Shown here: piece after piece, positions 17,969 through 28,144 of the stretch | How the letters are laid out: each line of letters begins with the position of its first letter | Numbering within the stretch: the first letter of the stretch is position 1 | Source: Leptospira kemamanensis | Lineage (GTDB): Bacteria > Spirochaetota > Leptospiria > Leptospirales > Leptospiraceae | Assembly (NCBI RefSeq): GCF_004769665.1 | Contig: NZ_RQGG01000032.1 | Location: 1-64,000 of the forward strand | DNA length: 64,000 nt | Direction of reading: 5' to 3' | Program-made: the position numbers and the translations under genes | Notes under the pieces: generated by a model | Seen by the model: the letters and a program-made list of their open reading frames with translations, nothing else | What the model was told of the DNA's origin: nothing | Database searches by the model: none

Positions 17969-18524
17969 ATTTTTCCTCTAAAACATCTGAACCTTTTCTC
18001 TCATTTTGATTCTTCTTGGATCCTTTTAACCAATTACCCCAACTAAAACCTTGTGAACGTACACTCTTTGGTTTCACAACGTTGACTGTGCGCACAAAAT
18101 CACGTTTAAAAAAGATATAAATTTCCTCGTCTGGTTCTGCACCGGGCTCATAAACAGAAATTGGTCTTGTATATACCCAAACATCTCCATCGGCGTTGCG
18201 GATCATATGATCTGGATCTCCCAAATAACCTCTCACAAAAATTCGGGTTTGTTTGTATATTTTCTCGAGCATCACATCTCGAATTTTTAAGTCATTATAA
18301 CCTTCTTCCGTTAATTCTTCCCTTTGTGCCCGACGTTTTTCTTCTTCTGTCCTCAAATCATTCTCTGATTTTGAAAGAAGTTGATTACATTTGGTTTCAT
18401 CTTGAAAAGTCTCCATGCAGTTATCGAACAGTGCTTGTTTGTTTTGGATGATCCTCTCTTCCGATGAGGTACATTGGGATAAAGAGACAATAAAAATAGA
18501 GGATAGGAAGATAAATTGCTTCAT
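17967..18524 (-). CDS. Putative lipoprotein
   Basis: A 185-residue precursor with a signal peptide and lipobox SLSQC (Cys at about residue 18). The mature chain is rich in Glu, Lys and Arg and has a coiled-coil-like segment near residues 45-75. The middle (FVRGYLGDPDHMIRNADGDVWVYTRP) has the look of leptospiral proteins that compute lipoprotein attachment, but I do not recognise a named family. It is a single gene, convergent with the porin operon. About 237 nt of A+T-rich DNA with no gene separates it from the chemoreceptor gene. Confidence 0.75.
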   Translation of the reverse strand: MKQFIFLSSIFIVSLSQCTSSEERIIQNKQALFDNCMETFQDETKCNQLLSKSENDLRTEEEKRRAQREELTEEGYNDLKIRDVMLEKIYKQTRIFVRGYLGDPDHMIRNADGDVWVYTRPISVYEPGAEPDEEIYIFFKRDFVRTVNVVKPKSVRSQGFSWGNWLKGSKKNQNERKGSDVLEEK

Positions 18525-18761
18525 TTTTCTAGTGTATAACTAAATCCAAAATCTTCCAAGCAATATGTTTGACTAATTTCAAAATATCGGAAGGGAAATT
18601 GTCCTTACCTAACATCAACTTTACGGAAATCTCCTGATGATTCCTTACTGAATTTAAAAAATTTCTCACAATTCCAATTTTTAACTCACAGTGAAAAATT
18701 TATTGAGTGAAAATATGGAAATCAAAAATTCCTTCGTCTATATTCAGGTATCAAATTCAAT

Positions 18762-20804
18762 ATGTCAAAATTACTTTCAAAATTTTCCATTCAACTCAGA
18801 CTCATACTACTTCCAATTCCTATCATTGTTACTTTAATCATCATTTTGCTCATTTTAGTACGTTCCCTGAATGAAACCATAGAGTTTTCTGAGAAAGAAA
18901 AACAAGGCATACAAACCTTAAGACCAATTTACATTGCTTACCGGGAAGGTCTAAAGCGCCTTAAGATCGGGCAAGAGAAAACAGATGAGTTACTCCCTCT
19001 TGTCAATCATGCACAAAAAATAGTTACTGATTCCCAATTACTACCGACTTCGTCAAAAGAATTAACCAAATTAGACTATTTCTTAGGCAAAAAGTCTTTT
19101 GAGCAAAAAGACTCGATCGAATTTTTATCAGATTTACAAACCTTGGCTTTAAAAATCGGAGATAATTCCAATCTAATTTTAGATCCTGAAGTGAATTCTT
19201 ATTACCAAATGGACATTATCTTCTTTAAGATACCAGAAATATTAAAAAACATAGCCATTCTCAAAGAAATCATTCGAGAAGAATACCAAGGTGAGAATAA
19301 AAAAAACAAACTAATATCAAATGCAAGTTATACGAAAGCTTTACTTTCCATAAACGTAATTGAATTAAACTGCAATGAGATCAAAAAGTCATATACCAAA
19401 TCAATTGAAGACCCATCTCCTTATAAACAAGAATTAGAAAAGTCAAAACTTGCTGCTGAAAAAACATGTACGAATTATTTAAATAATCTCAAAAATATTT
19501 TTATCGTTTCCAAATTAAAACCTCCAGAATCAGAAAATTTATTTACGACCATACATAATGGTACGGCTATCGCTGGTGATATTCAAGACCAATCAATTTT
19601 GATTTTAGAAAAATTGGTAAACGACCGAATTCAACTTCTCACTCTCAAAAGAAATGTGAACATTTTATTAACATTAATTTCATTACTGATATCTACAATC
19701 ATTACAATCTTCATATTCAAAAGTATCAACAATCCACTCGTCACTGTCCTCACCAAAATTGACGAACTCTCCAGTGGAGAAGCCGATCTGACCAAAAACC
19801 TTCCGGATTTTGGGAACAATGAAATCGGAAAAATCACTTTATCCATCAATCATTTTTTAAACAACTTAAATCAAATTATGAATCAATTAAAGGCATCTGT
19901 CAGTGAATCAGAAAAAGTAGCAGCAAAGTTACGACAAGATGCTATTTCAGTTTCCGACAATGCAACCTCCCTTGCTTCGGTTTCCGAGGAATCTGCTGCC
20001 TCCCTTGAAGAACTGACAACTAGTTTCGAAATTATGTTTGAATTCATTTCCAATGAAACGAAAAACATTATGACAATCACAGAAGAAATGGAAACAATCA
20101 AATCTTCCATTTTCAATATAGAAAAAGCAATACAAGAGCTCACAAATCTGTCGGAACAATCAACGAATTTGGCTCATTCCGGAAATGTATCCATTCAAAA
20201 TACAGATATCACTATGATGGAAATCAGAACTGTTACGAAAGAAATCACTGGTATTGTTGATTTGATTACAGAGATATCAGAGAGAACCAATTTACTCGCG
20301 TTAAATGCAAGTATAGAAGCAGCTCGAGCAGGTGATGCAGGAATGGGTTTTGCTGTTGTAGCAGAAGAAATTTCAAAACTTGCTGACAAAACACAATCAT
20401 CTGTCAAAAGTATCAAAAAATTAATCGAAAAAAGTCATTTAGTCGTGAATTCAGGATCCAATCATGTGATGGAAGCAGTGAATTCATTAAGCGAAATTGT
20501 TACACAATCTATTCGCATGAATGATGCCGTGAATCATTTAAAAGAAGAAATGAATACACAATCGAATAGTCTAATGAAAGTTACAAACGAAATCACTGAT
20601 TTAGAAGATATGGCTAAAACCATCGAATTTTCGAGTAAAGAACAAAAGAAAGCATCAGAGGATATGGTAAATACAATCAATACCTTATCAGGAAATGCAC
20701 AAGAGTTAGCAAATAACTCTGAAGATTTGAACCAAGTGAGTCAAAAAATTGGGGAAATTGCAACTAACATTGCCTTGATCACGAATACGTTTCGAACACA
20801 TTAA
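18762..20804 (+). CDS. Methyl-accepting chemotaxis protein
   Basis: A 680-residue chemoreceptor. Two membrane helices (about 13-35 and 300-322) flank a periplasmic helical sensor domain of about 260 residues. A HAMP domain follows (about 323-372), then the cytoplasmic coiled-coil signalling domain. The hairpin tip, which contacts CheA and CheW, is well conserved: [21 protein letters not shown] followed by [14 protein letters not shown] see no C-terminal CheR-binding pentapeptide. The ligand is unknown. No strong ribosome site precedes the ATG. A terminator follows at 20810. Confidence 0.95.
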   Translation: MSKLLSKFSIQLRLILLPIPIIVTLIIILLILVRSLNETIEFSEKEKQGIQTLRPIYIAYREGLKRLKIGQEKTDELLPLVNHAQKIVTDSQLLPTSSKELTKLDYFLGKKSFEQKDSIEFLSDLQTLALKIGDNSNLILDPEVNSYYQMDIIFFKIPEILKNIAILKEIIREEYQGENKKNKLISNASYTKALLSINVIELNCNEIKKSYTKSIEDPSPYKQELEKSKLAAEKTCTNYLNNLKNIFIVSKLKPPESENLFTTIHNGTAIAGDIQDQSILILEKLVNDRIQLLTLKRNVNILLTLISLLISTIITIFIFKSINNPLVTVLTKIDELSSGEADLTKNLPDFGNNEIGKITLSINHFLNNLNQIMNQLKASVSESEKVAAKLRQDAISVSDNATSLASVSEESAASLEELTTSFEIMFEFISNETKNIMTITEEMETIKSSIFNIEKAIQELTNLSEQSTNLAHSGNVSIQNTDITMMEIRTVTKEITGIVDLITEISERTNLLALNASIEAARAGDAGMGFAVVAEEISKLADKTQSSVKSIKKLIEKSHLVVNSGSNHVMEAVNSLSEIVTQSIRMNDAVNHLKEEMNTQSNSLMKVTNEITDLEDMAKTIEFSSKEQKKASEDMVNTINTLSGNAQELANNSEDLNQVSQKIGEIATNIALITNTFRTH

Positions 20805-20809
20805 GCAGC

Positions 20810-20843
20810 AAAAAATGCAATTCTCCACCTAACGCATTTTTTT
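20810..20843 (+). terminator. Rho-independent terminator after chemoreceptor
   Basis: AAAAAATGC (20810-20818) pairs with GCATTTTTT (20834-20842), followed by a continuing T run. It lies 6 nt after the chemoreceptor stop codon and ends that transcript before the peroxidase gene. Confidence 0.7.
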
Positions 20844-20867
20844 CGCTCATTCTACAAAGAAAAACAA

Positions 20868-21983
20868 TTGCCCAAACAATGGTTCTTCCCCTGTTTGGTC
20901 GTCATGTCCTTTTCTTTTCAAAACCACTCTTATATCCGAAGTTATTTTATAACCACAGCTTTATTTCTTTCCCAATATTTTGCTCTCATCTCTTGCCAAT
21001 ACGTCTCATTCACAAACGAAAAAAAGAATCACCAAAGTCTTTTCATCTCATCGTTTGTTTTTTTAGAAATGTCCTATGCATTAGAAACACATACTAAGGC
21101 AAAAGAACAAATTGGTTCGTTGCCTGAAATAACACCTGGTTCAGAGAATGATACGGTTCCCTTAATTCAATTAGGGAATAAAATTTTTCGAGATATCAAT
21201 TTATCTGCAAATCGAATCCAGGCTTGTGTCACATGTCATCCATTAGATGGAAGATCCGCAGGTATGGACAGACAAAGCACATCTAGAGGCACATTTGGAC
21301 AATTAGGAAAAAGAAATACACCAACTATATTTAATATCGGATTTTCTTCTGTGTTATTTTGGGACGGAAGAAGAAACACTCTTTATGAACAAGCCATTGA
21401 TCCATTCGTAAACCCATTGGAAATGTCTTTGTCATCTGAATCGGAATTAATCACTAGATTACAAAATGATTCCTCTTATCAAAACTTTTTTTCAGAAGCA
21501 TTTCCGAACGATTCCAATATAGATATCCACAAAGTTCGTCTTGCCATATCAGCGTTCGAAAGAAGTTTGATCTCCATATCAAGATTTGATGAGTTTGTCA
21601 ATGGAGATTTGTATCGTTTTAACCAACAAGAACTTTATGGATTAAATCTTTTTTTAGAATTAGGATGTAATCATTGTCATTCGGGAAGAACACTTGGAGG
21701 GAATTCTTTTTCAAAACTCGAATCACCTGAATTTTACAACCCAAACGACTTAGGCAGATTTGAAGTCACTGGGAATCCAAACGATCGTTATGTATTCAAA
21801 GTCCCAAGTTTAAGAAACGTATTTTTAACAAGCCCATACTTTCATGATGGGAGTGTAACTTCACTTAAAGAATCAATCCTTCGAATGAATTCGTACAAAT
21901 TGAACAGATCAGTCAAAGATTCTGAAATCGAACTCCTCATAGCGTTTCTAAAAACTCTATCGGATCGAACTAAAACGAATTAA
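20868..21983 (+). CDS. Di-haem cytochrome c peroxidase / MauG-like lipoprotein
   Basis: Two c-type haem sites are present: CVTCH at about 120-124 and CNHCH at about 267-271. The intervening NTPTIFNIGFS and FWDGRRNTLYEQA are family signatures of bacterial di-haem cytochrome c peroxidases, which reduce hydrogen peroxide or oxidise protein partners in the periplasm. The N-terminus ends in ALISC (Cys43), suggesting a lipoprotein. The frame opens with a TTG at 20868; an ATG at 20904 (MSFSF) would give a normal-length signal and may be the true start. The cobalamin riboswitch lies immediately downstream and does not regulate this gene. Confidence 0.85.
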   Translation: MPKQWFFPCLVVMSFSFQNHSYIRSYFITTALFLSQYFALISCQYVSFTNEKKNHQSLFISSFVFLEMSYALETHTKAKEQIGSLPEITPGSENDTVPLIQLGNKIFRDINLSANRIQACVTCHPLDGRSAGMDRQSTSRGTFGQLGKRNTPTIFNIGFSSVLFWDGRRNTLYEQAIDPFVNPLEMSLSSESELITRLQNDSSYQNFFSEAFPNDSNIDIHKVRLAISAFERSLISISRFDEFVNGDLYRFNQQELYGLNLFLELGCNHCHSGRTLGGNSFSKLESPEFYNPNDLGRFEVTGNPNDRYVFKVPSLRNVFLTSPYFHDGSVTSLKESILRMNSYKLNRSVKDSEIELLIAFLKTLSDRTKTN

Positions 21984-22011
21984 AATTCTTGACGATGAAA
22001 TATAGGGAGAC

Positions 22012-22135
22012 AAATGTGACATTACCTTCAGGGAGGAAACAGGTGAAAATCCTGTGCTGACCCGCAACTGTGATACACCAATCGAACGTTATGTTCATTT
22101 GATGGTAAGCCAGATCTTCCCCGCAATGTTTTCTC
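22012..22135 (+). promoter_or_regulatory. Cobalamin (B12) riboswitch aptamer
   Basis: The conserved core is unmistakable: GGGAGGAAACAGGTGAAAATCC (22031-22052, in part), then TGCTGACCCGCAACTGTGA (22055-22073), and a B12-box-like AGCCAGATCTTCCCCGC at about 22108-22124. These match the J/P regions of adenosylcobalamin-class aptamers. A TTGACG at 21989 could be the -35 of its promoter. It lies upstream of two lipoprotein genes. Binding of a cobalamin is expected to reduce expression of those genes. Confidence 0.9.
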
Positions 22136-22157
22136 GTGGATTGGAAACTTTGCACAC

Positions 22158-22213
22158 TTACATTCTTTTATACAACAAAGAATGTAAAGGGGCCCCGAAG
22201 GCAAACTCGGGGC
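22158..22213 (+). other. Two hairpins in the riboswitch leader
   Basis: A perfect 11-bp stem (TTACATTCTTT 22158-22168 with AAAGAATGTAA 22177-22187) is followed by a 7-bp G+C-rich stem (GCCCCGA 22192-22198 with TCGGGGC 22207-22213). Neither has a T run after it, so they are not ordinary terminators. They may be part of the riboswitch expression platform or a stabilising leader. About 130 nt of leader separates them from the next start codon. Confidence 0.6.
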
Positions 22214-22341
22214 ACCCGTATGGAAAATACACGTATTAGATTCTTATCTCTAACGTATTTGTGCATTTACGTATCTTATGTAGATCACAGATTTTCTTTT
22301 TCGTGTTCCCCTAAATTCAAAAAAGATTTAGGAGAATCTCA

Positions 22342-22923
22342 ATGAAAACTTCACTCAAACTAACATGCACTATGTTATTAATCCTCTTGATCACTGCTTG
22401 TGCGGATAACAACACAGTGGAGAAATCAGTCGCTGACAATAATTTAGTTTTAGGCTTGTTAAAAACGGCTGAAGCATCCGCAAAAGAAGCAGGACAAATT
22501 GAAATCAGAGGAACTTACCTACAAGCAAGTTGTTCAGCAGGTACATGTAATACACCAGGATCAAACACTGTCACAATTCAATCCAATTTTGGAACAACAA
22601 CTGGATACTTATATGTAGATTATGTAAATGGCGCTGGAACTTCAACTTATCGCGTAAATGCAGAAATTGTAGAATTCAGTAATACAGATCGAGTACTTTA
22701 TTATAAACCCAAAAACAGTGCGAACATATCAGCATTCATTTGGACCATTACAGATGCCAATGAAATTCTAATTTGCGATGTATTCAACGGCAAACCTACA
22801 TTGGCTGAAACAAAAACAGATTTAAGTTCAAGAAAGGCTTCTGGAACTGTTTATACGACAAATCCAAAAGCTGCGGGATGTAATGGTTCATTTGCATTCA
22901 ATTTCTTAACGAGAACATTTTAA
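22342..22923 (+). CDS. Lipoprotein under cobalamin riboswitch
   Basis: A 193-residue lipoprotein precursor with a hydrophobic signal and lipobox LITAC (Cys20). The mature protein has five more cysteines (in QASCSAGTCNTPG, ILICDVF and AAGCNGS) and a beta-rich composition, which suggests a small disulfide-stabilised surface domain. I do not recognise a named family. AGGAG lies 8 nt before the ATG. It is the first gene after the cobalamin riboswitch, so B12 level should control it. The likely job is binding or passing on cobalamins or cobinamides at the outer surface; this follows from the riboswitch, not from sequence homology. Confidence 0.8.
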   Translation: MKTSLKLTCTMLLILLITACADNNTVEKSVADNNLVLGLLKTAEASAKEAGQIEIRGTYLQASCSAGTCNTPGSNTVTIQSNFGTTTGYLYVDYVNGAGTSTYRVNAEIVEFSNTDRVLYYKPKNSANISAFIWTITDANEILICDVFNGKPTLAETKTDLSSRKASGTVYTTNPKAAGCNGSFAFNFLTRTF

Positions 22924-22977
22924 AACTTAAATTTTTTGCCTTTATTTTTGTAAGTAAAGGCATATAGGAGATACAAC

Positions 22978-23835
22978 TTGGGACAATACCAATTCAAATC
23001 AATCCTGTGCATCTGTATTTTTTCTTTTACTTTTTTACAATGTATAGAAGAGGATAATAAAAATGACTTTTTATTATCGCTGTTAACACTTCCGCGCGTA
23101 AACAATTCTTCCGTAAGTCCATGCCCACCGACTTCACTACCAACAGAGATTCCTATTGCTAATACAGTTGTATCTGCCAATTCTAATGTCAGTGGATTTA
23201 GTAATTCGACGAAGGCAATTAATGGAATTTGTGGAGGCGGAGAATTCTCAGGTTCCTTAGATGTGTATGCACTGAATCTAACAGGAGCAGGTGCTACTCT
23301 TATATTATCTTGGGGTGGTAAAACTGTAAAAAACGTGACTGGAATTGATTTTATCGTTTATGAAAATCCGTTTCGAGTTTCTGAAGCAAGTGATCGATAT
23401 GCTTTTGATCCGATGGTAGTGCATGTTTCTTTTAATGGAACAGAATACTGTGGCTTTGATCTGAGTGGATTTAACCCAAGTGTATCTGACAGTAATAAAA
23501 TATCTTCCTGGCCTGGATTTGCGGGTCTTCGACCAGTAATTTACAATATGGCCACGAAACCATTTACCTTAGATGAATTATTCACATCTACCGGAAGCGG
23601 TTTTTTGTTAGGTGGTGGAGATGGATTTGATTTAAATAATTTGATCGTCGGAGGACCAGGTACCAATTGTGATGCAGCGGCAAGAACAAATATCCAAACC
23701 AATGGATTTAAATTCATTCGTCTTACTACTGCATTAGCAGTAAACAATCCAACTACAGGAACGGGTTATGTGTATCCACATTCTTATGACAATGGATCTG
23801 ATATAGATGGAGTGGTTGCAAAAGAAGTAGAATAA
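22978..23835 (+). CDS. Cell-surface lipoprotein, B12-associated (LIC_13355-like)
   Basis: A 285-residue lipoprotein precursor starting at a TTG (22978) with a clear AGGAG 7 nt upstream; lipobox FLQC (Cys about residue 22). The mature part is a beta-sandwich-like protein with the pattern DFIVYENPF, then a run of residues and MVVHVSFNGTEYC, which recurs in cell-surface proteins encoded beside cobalamin transport genes in other bacteria. It resembles the leptospiral LIC_13355 family by overall pattern; I cannot verify this. It is second gene of the riboswitch transcript and ends at a strong terminator. A Cys-rich N-terminal linker (SPCPPTSLP) follows the lipid site. Confidence 0.75.
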   Translation: MGQYQFKSILCICIFSFTFLQCIEEDNKNDFLLSLLTLPRVNNSSVSPCPPTSLPTEIPIANTVVSANSNVSGFSNSTKAINGICGGGEFSGSLDVYALNLTGAGATLILSWGGKTVKNVTGIDFIVYENPFRVSEASDRYAFDPMVVHVSFNGTEYCGFDLSGFNPSVSDSNKISSWPGFAGLRPVIYNMATKPFTLDELFTSTGSGFLLGGGDGFDLNNLIVGGPGTNCDAAARTNIQTNGFKFIRLTTALAVNNPTTGTGYVYPHSYDNGSDIDGVVAKEVE

Positions 23836-23854
23836 GGGTATTCAAATTGATTCC

Positions 23855-23903
23855 TCAAGTAACCTAATTCAAATCCAGTTTTAGGTTACTTGAGATTTTT
23901 TTT
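23855..23903 (+). terminator. Rho-independent terminator
   Basis: A perfect 13-bp stem (TCAAGTAACCTAA with TTAGGTTACTTGA, loop 13 nt) followed by eight Ts at 23896-23903. It ends the cobalamin-riboswitch operon. A second hairpin (23923-23943, GGTGTTAA with TTAACACC) lies between it and the convergent secA gene but has no T run. Confidence 0.9.
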
Positions 23904-23961
23904 ATCTGATGAATAAGGAATTGGTGTTAAAACAATTAACACCTTACACCAACTATTTCAA

Positions 23962-26721
23962 CTAACGTTTGTTACGTCGACTTGACCTTCGCTCAGAACC
24001 ACCACCGGAACTGGTTGTGGAAGAAACTTGTGGTTTTGTTTTATTAGATTTCACTTCATTTCCAAACATATCCACTTCGGCTCTTTGTTCTTGCCCAATT
24101 TTTTTGTATTCTTTTGGAGAAGAGTCATCCTGTTTTTTATCAGAATCGGTAACTTCAATCTTAAGTAAAAACGAAACCACTTCGTTTTTCAGATTTTCCA
24201 CCAACTGATCGAACATCTTAAAACCTTGTAATTTGTATTCGATGAGTGGATTTTTTTCACCATAACCAACAGTCCAAATCCCTTCTTTTAGGTGGTCCAT
24301 TGCATAGAGGTGTTCTTTCCATCTATGGTCTAAAATATCTAAAAATACATTTCGTTCAATGGATCTCCAAATATCTTCTTCAATCGATGAAACTTTGAAT
24401 TCATAAAGTTCTTTAACTAACTTAGAAACAACTTCAAAAACTTTTAGTTGTGGATTCGATTCTTTTTTGAAATCTTTAACTTCAATTGTATGATTGATTC
24501 CTAAACTTTGTAACCATTCATTGAGAGAATCAATTTCCCAAGCATCCACATTATTGCCTTCACAATACAAAATCACTTGGTTTTCGACAACTTCATCAAA
24601 GAAATCAACGATGGTTTTAGACATGTTTCCTTTGTCTAAAAGTTCGTTTCGAATGCCGTAGATATAAATTCTTTGGCGATTCATCACGTCGTCATACTCT
24701 AACAAATGTTTTCTGATGTCAAAGTTATGGCCTTCCACTCTTTTTTGTGCCCTGGCAATTGCATTGGAAACCATGCTGTGCTCCAACTCTTGTCCTTCAG
24801 GCATTTTCAAAGTGTCCATGATACGAGCAATGCGATCGGAACCAAAAATTCGCATCAAATCATCTTGCAGTGATAAATAGAATCTAGATGATCCTGGGTC
24901 ACCTTGACGACCAGACCTTCCTCGTAACTGATTATCAATACGACGAGATTCATGACGTTCGGAACCAATGATATGGAGTCCACCCGCAGCAATTACAAAG
25001 TCATGGTCGACTTTCCATTTCTTTGCATCGCTTAATATTTTTTCGCACTCTTTTCTAATTGTTTCATTACGTACAAGTGTGATTTTCCCTTCGGCCTCAT
25101 CAAACTTCTGTTTAATGAGACATTCTCGGAAACTATAAATAACTTCTAATTCTTCTTTGTTTTTGATGCCTAAAGAATCACATTTGTCATCCAATTTCTC
25201 TAAATCATCCTTGTACTTTGGCGCACCACCAAGCACAATATCTGTTCCCCTTCCCGCCATATTGGTTGCAATCGTGATGGCACCAGGTTTACCAGCATTG
25301 GCAACAATTTCAGATTCACGTTCGTGTTGTTTGGCGTTCAAAACATTGTGTTGAATTCCATGAGAAAATAAAAGTTTTGAAAGGACTTCTGACTTTTCAA
25401 TAGAGATTGTTCCCACTAACACAGGTTGTTTGCGAGATACCTTTTCTTGAATGTCTTTGACAACAGCATCAAACTTCTCACGTTCTGTTTTATAAACACG
25501 GTCTGGCATGTCTTGGCGTTGGATCTTTAAATTGGAAGGAATCACAATCACATCTAAATTGTAGATTTTTTTGAATTCTTCCGCTTCCGTATCTGCTGTT
25601 CCCGTCATACCAGCGAGTTTTTTATAAATACGGAAATAGTTTTGGAAGGTAATGGAAGCCAAGGTTTGTGATTCACGAGCAATCGGAACCCCTTCTTTTG
25701 CTTCTAAGGATTGGTGTAATCCGTCAGAGTAACGTCTCCCTTTCATGAGACGTCCTGTAAACTCATCCACAATGATGACTTCCCCATCTTGCACTACATA
25801 ATCTTTGTCTTTATAAAAGATTTTATGTGCTTTAAGCGCTTGTTGCACGTGGTGAACGAGTTCAATGTTCTCTGCATGGTATAAGTTTTCGACTTCTAAT
25901 AATTTTTCGACGTGATGAACACCTGCTTCCGATAAAATCACATTTTTTGCTTTTTCATCAATTTCGAAATCTTCTCCTTCGATTAACTTAGGAATGATTT
26001 TATTTACCTTCAGGTATTTGTCTGTGGATTCTTCTGCAGGCCCAGAAATGATGAGTGGAGTTCTTGCTTCATCAATTAAAATGGAGTCCACCTCATCCAC
26101 TATCGCAAAGTTATGTTGTCTTTGCACACGGTGTTCTTTGTAACTCACCATATTATCACGTAAATAATCAAAACCAAATTCGTTATTCGTTCCATAAGTG
26201 ATGTCTGAGTTATAAGCTACTTTACGTTCTTCATGATCCATATCGTGTTGGATGACACCAACAGATACTTTCAAAAATTCAAAAACAGGCCGCATCCAAT
26301 TCGCATCCCGTTTCGCCAAATAATCGTTAACAGTTACAACATGAACACCTTCGCCAGAAAGAGAATTGAGGTAAATAGGAAGAGTGGAAGTTAATGTTTT
26401 TCCTTCTCCTGTTTTCATCTCAGAAATATTCCCCCAATGTAAGGAAATCCCACCCATCATCTGCACATCAAAATGACGCATCCCTAACGTTCGATACGCG
26501 ACTTCTCTTACAGTTGCAAATGCTTCTGGTAAAACATCATCGAGTGTTTCCCCTTTCGCCAATCTTTCTTTAAACCTCAGTGTTTGTGAGGAAAGAGTTT
26601 CATCATCCATGGCTTTGATTGTAACTTCAAATGAATTGATTGCTTCTACGATTGGATTAAGTCGTTTTAAGTCTCTTTCGTACTTACTACCGAATAATAT
26701 GGTTAATATTTTTTGAAACAT
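23962..26721 (-). CDS. secA: Preprotein translocase ATPase SecA
   Basis: A 919-residue SecA, the ATPase motor that pushes unfolded preproteins through SecYEG. Walker A is [14 protein letters not shown] (near residue 100), the DEAD-type Walker B region reads [14 protein letters not shown], and the conserved GRAGRQGD-like arginine finger region reads [20 protein letters not shown]. The helical scaffold and helical wing domains follow. The C-terminal tail is Ser/Gly/Arg-rich and lacks the CxCxSGxxxxxC zinc motif that binds SecB in many species. It is the third gene of a minus-strand cluster, 10 nt after an amidotransferase gene. Confidence 0.97.
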   Translation of the reverse strand: MFQKILTILFGSKYERDLKRLNPIVEAINSFEVTIKAMDDETLSSQTLRFKERLAKGETLDDVLPEAFATVREVAYRTLGMRHFDVQMMGGISLHWGNISEMKTGEGKTLTSTLPIYLNSLSGEGVHVVTVNDYLAKRDANWMRPVFEFLKVSVGVIQHDMDHEERKVAYNSDITYGTNNEFGFDYLRDNMVSYKEHRVQRQHNFAIVDEVDSILIDEARTPLIISGPAEESTDKYLKVNKIIPKLIEGEDFEIDEKAKNVILSEAGVHHVEKLLEVENLYHAENIELVHHVQQALKAHKIFYKDKDYVVQDGEVIIVDEFTGRLMKGRRYSDGLHQSLEAKEGVPIARESQTLASITFQNYFRIYKKLAGMTGTADTEAEEFKKIYNLDVIVIPSNLKIQRQDMPDRVYKTEREKFDAVVKDIQEKVSRKQPVLVGTISIEKSEVLSKLLFSHGIQHNVLNAKQHERESEIVANAGKPGAITIATNMAGRGTDIVLGGAPKYKDDLEKLDDKCDSLGIKNKEELEVIYSFRECLIKQKFDEAEGKITLVRNETIRKECEKILSDAKKWKVDHDFVIAAGGLHIIGSERHESRRIDNQLRGRSGRQGDPGSSRFYLSLQDDLMRIFGSDRIARIMDTLKMPEGQELEHSMVSNAIARAQKRVEGHNFDIRKHLLEYDDVMNRQRIYIYGIRNELLDKGNMSKTIVDFFDEVVENQVILYCEGNNVDAWEIDSLNEWLQSLGINHTIEVKDFKKESNPQLKVFEVVSKLVKELYEFKVSSIEEDIWRSIERNVFLDILDHRWKEHLYAMDHLKEGIWTVGYGEKNPLIEYKLQGFKMFDQLVENLKNEVVSFLLKIEVTDSDKKQDDSSPKEYKKIGQEQRAEVDMFGNEVKSNKTKPQVSSTTSSGGGSERRSSRRNKR

Positions 26722-26731
26722 GTTTTGTCCG

Positions 26732-27421
26732 TTATAAATTTATAATATTGCGAAATATGATTTTTGCACTTTTTTCCATGGTTTGTTGTTTGGTTTCCAA
26801 ATCAGAAAAATCGCCATTTCCTTTTGCGATAAATTCTTTGTGGACATTTTGCCAAACTTGTAACATCCCCAGAGTGGGCTCTAAATGTGTTTGGAAAGCG
26901 AAAACTTTATTTTTGTAAGAAAACATTTGGTTTGCATAAAACTCACTTGCAAGTAAGTGATCGGCACCAACAGGAATATCAAAAATGTCTTCATGTAAAT
27001 GAAACGCCAATATAGATTCACCTTGAATTCCAGAAAAAACTGGATGTGCAGGTTTTAATATCTGAAGCTCTGAAAATCCAGTTTCAGGACCTTTGGTTCC
27101 TGGCCGAACATTAGCACCTAACGCACGTGCAATGATTTGGGAACCCAAACAAACTCCTATCAATTTTTTATTGGGAAGGGCGATTACATTTTCTACAATA
27201 TCATAATAAGGTTTAAAAAATTCTTGTTTGTCGGGATCGGCTACTGATTGCGGACCACCTAACATAACAATTAAATCAAAATTCAAATGAATTTCTGGCA
27301 TCAATTGCACACGGGAATCATATGCATTATGATAACTGATGCGATATCCTTTCTCTCTTAATAGAGGTTCTAAAATCCCTGGACCTTCACAATCAATGAA
27401 TCTTATAAATACGGCTCTCAT
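26732..27421 (-). CDS. Class I glutamine amidotransferase domain protein
   Basis: A free-standing GATase1 domain of 229 residues, related to GMP-synthase-like amidotransferases. The nucleophile elbow is [10 protein letters not shown] with Cys91; the rest of the triad is His179 and Glu181 in FQTHLEP. Such stand-alone proteins hydrolyse glutamine or gamma-glutamyl compounds; the acceptor is unknown. Its ATG overlaps the TlpA-like lipoprotein gene by 4 nt, and secA follows 10 nt downstream, so the three genes are co-transcribed. Confidence 0.85.
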   Translation of the reverse strand: MRAVFIRFIDCEGPGILEPLLREKGYRISYHNAYDSRVQLMPEIHLNFDLIVMLGGPQSVADPDKQEFFKPYYDIVENVIALPNKKLIGVCLGSQIIARALGANVRPGTKGPETGFSELQILKPAHPVFSGIQGESILAFHLHEDIFDIPVGADHLLASEFYANQMFSYKNKVFAFQTHLEPTLGMLQVWQNVHKEFIAKGNGDFSDLETKQQTMEKSAKIIFRNIINL

Positions 27422-27999
27422 ATTGATTCCATTCCAAATTGATAACGAAAGAAATTAAACTTCGGATCTTTTTCAATCGCCTCTTTTGTAGTGAGTTCCG
27501 AAATCGATCCTAAAAAATTATAATACAAACGAAGTGGTTTTGTTTCGAAGAGTAATGTTTCCGGAGTTCCCGTCACAAGCCCACCTTCTTTGACACGAAA
27601 TGGCTTTTTCATAAACACAATCGGTACTTGGATGTTTCGATTTTTGATCTCAACATTCATTCTTTCTTTTGCTAATTGGTAAACCTGACCAAATGGAAGT
27701 TCGTCGGTAACATCGGGCACAATTTGGTAAGGATCCACGACCATATAAATCACTTTCTCTGGAAACTTTTTTTGGATTTCCGAATGAAGTAAGTTTAACG
27801 CGGGGATTTCTTTCCAACAAGGAACACAATCCGGCGAATACACATTTAAGGCAATGTGCTCCTTTGCAAGCGTAGCGAAGGAAATTTCTTCCCCTGAAAT
27901 CGTAACACCAACAAAAGAGGTCTCTCCAAAATAGGAGGTTTTCGCTGGGGCGCAACTAATGAGACATAAACTAACAAATAAAATGAGGGAGGCTTTCAT
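27418..27999 (-). CDS. TlpA-like thioredoxin-fold lipoprotein
   Basis: A thioredoxin-fold protein exported and probably lipid-anchored: from the ATG at 27999 (MKASLILF) a signal sequence ends in LISC (Cys16). The redox motif is CVPC in NVYSPDCVPCWKEIPAL, the TlpA/ResA pattern of periplasmic thiol-disulfide reductases that serve cytochrome c maturation or disulfide repair. The open frame extends upstream to a TTG at 28101, but the extra residues lack a signal, so I prefer 27999 (or 28008). It overlaps the amidotransferase gene by 4 nt. Confidence 0.75.
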   Translation of the reverse strand: MKASLILFVSLCLISCAPAKTSYFGETSFVGVTISGEEISFATLAKEHIALNVYSPDCVPCWKEIPALNLLHSEIQKKFPEKVIYMVVDPYQIVPDVTDELPFGQVYQLAKERMNVEIKNRNIQVPIVFMKKPFRVKEGGLVTGTPETLLFETKPLRLYYNFLGSISELTTKEAIEKDPKFNFFRYQFGMESI

Positions 28000-28144
28000 A
28001 AATCCCATAAATTGGACGATCCATCCCATGGTTTGGACTAGGAGAACGTCTGTAAAGCCCGTTTTCGAACTTTCCCTTGACATCTGACCCCCGTACCCCA
28101 ATCTGGTCTAACATTCCACTCACTTCCCCAGGAATTTATAAAAA

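Noticed and set aside
22054..22239. Short frames across the cobalamin leader
   Set aside because: They overlap the conserved riboswitch core, which explains the sequence better than coding does.
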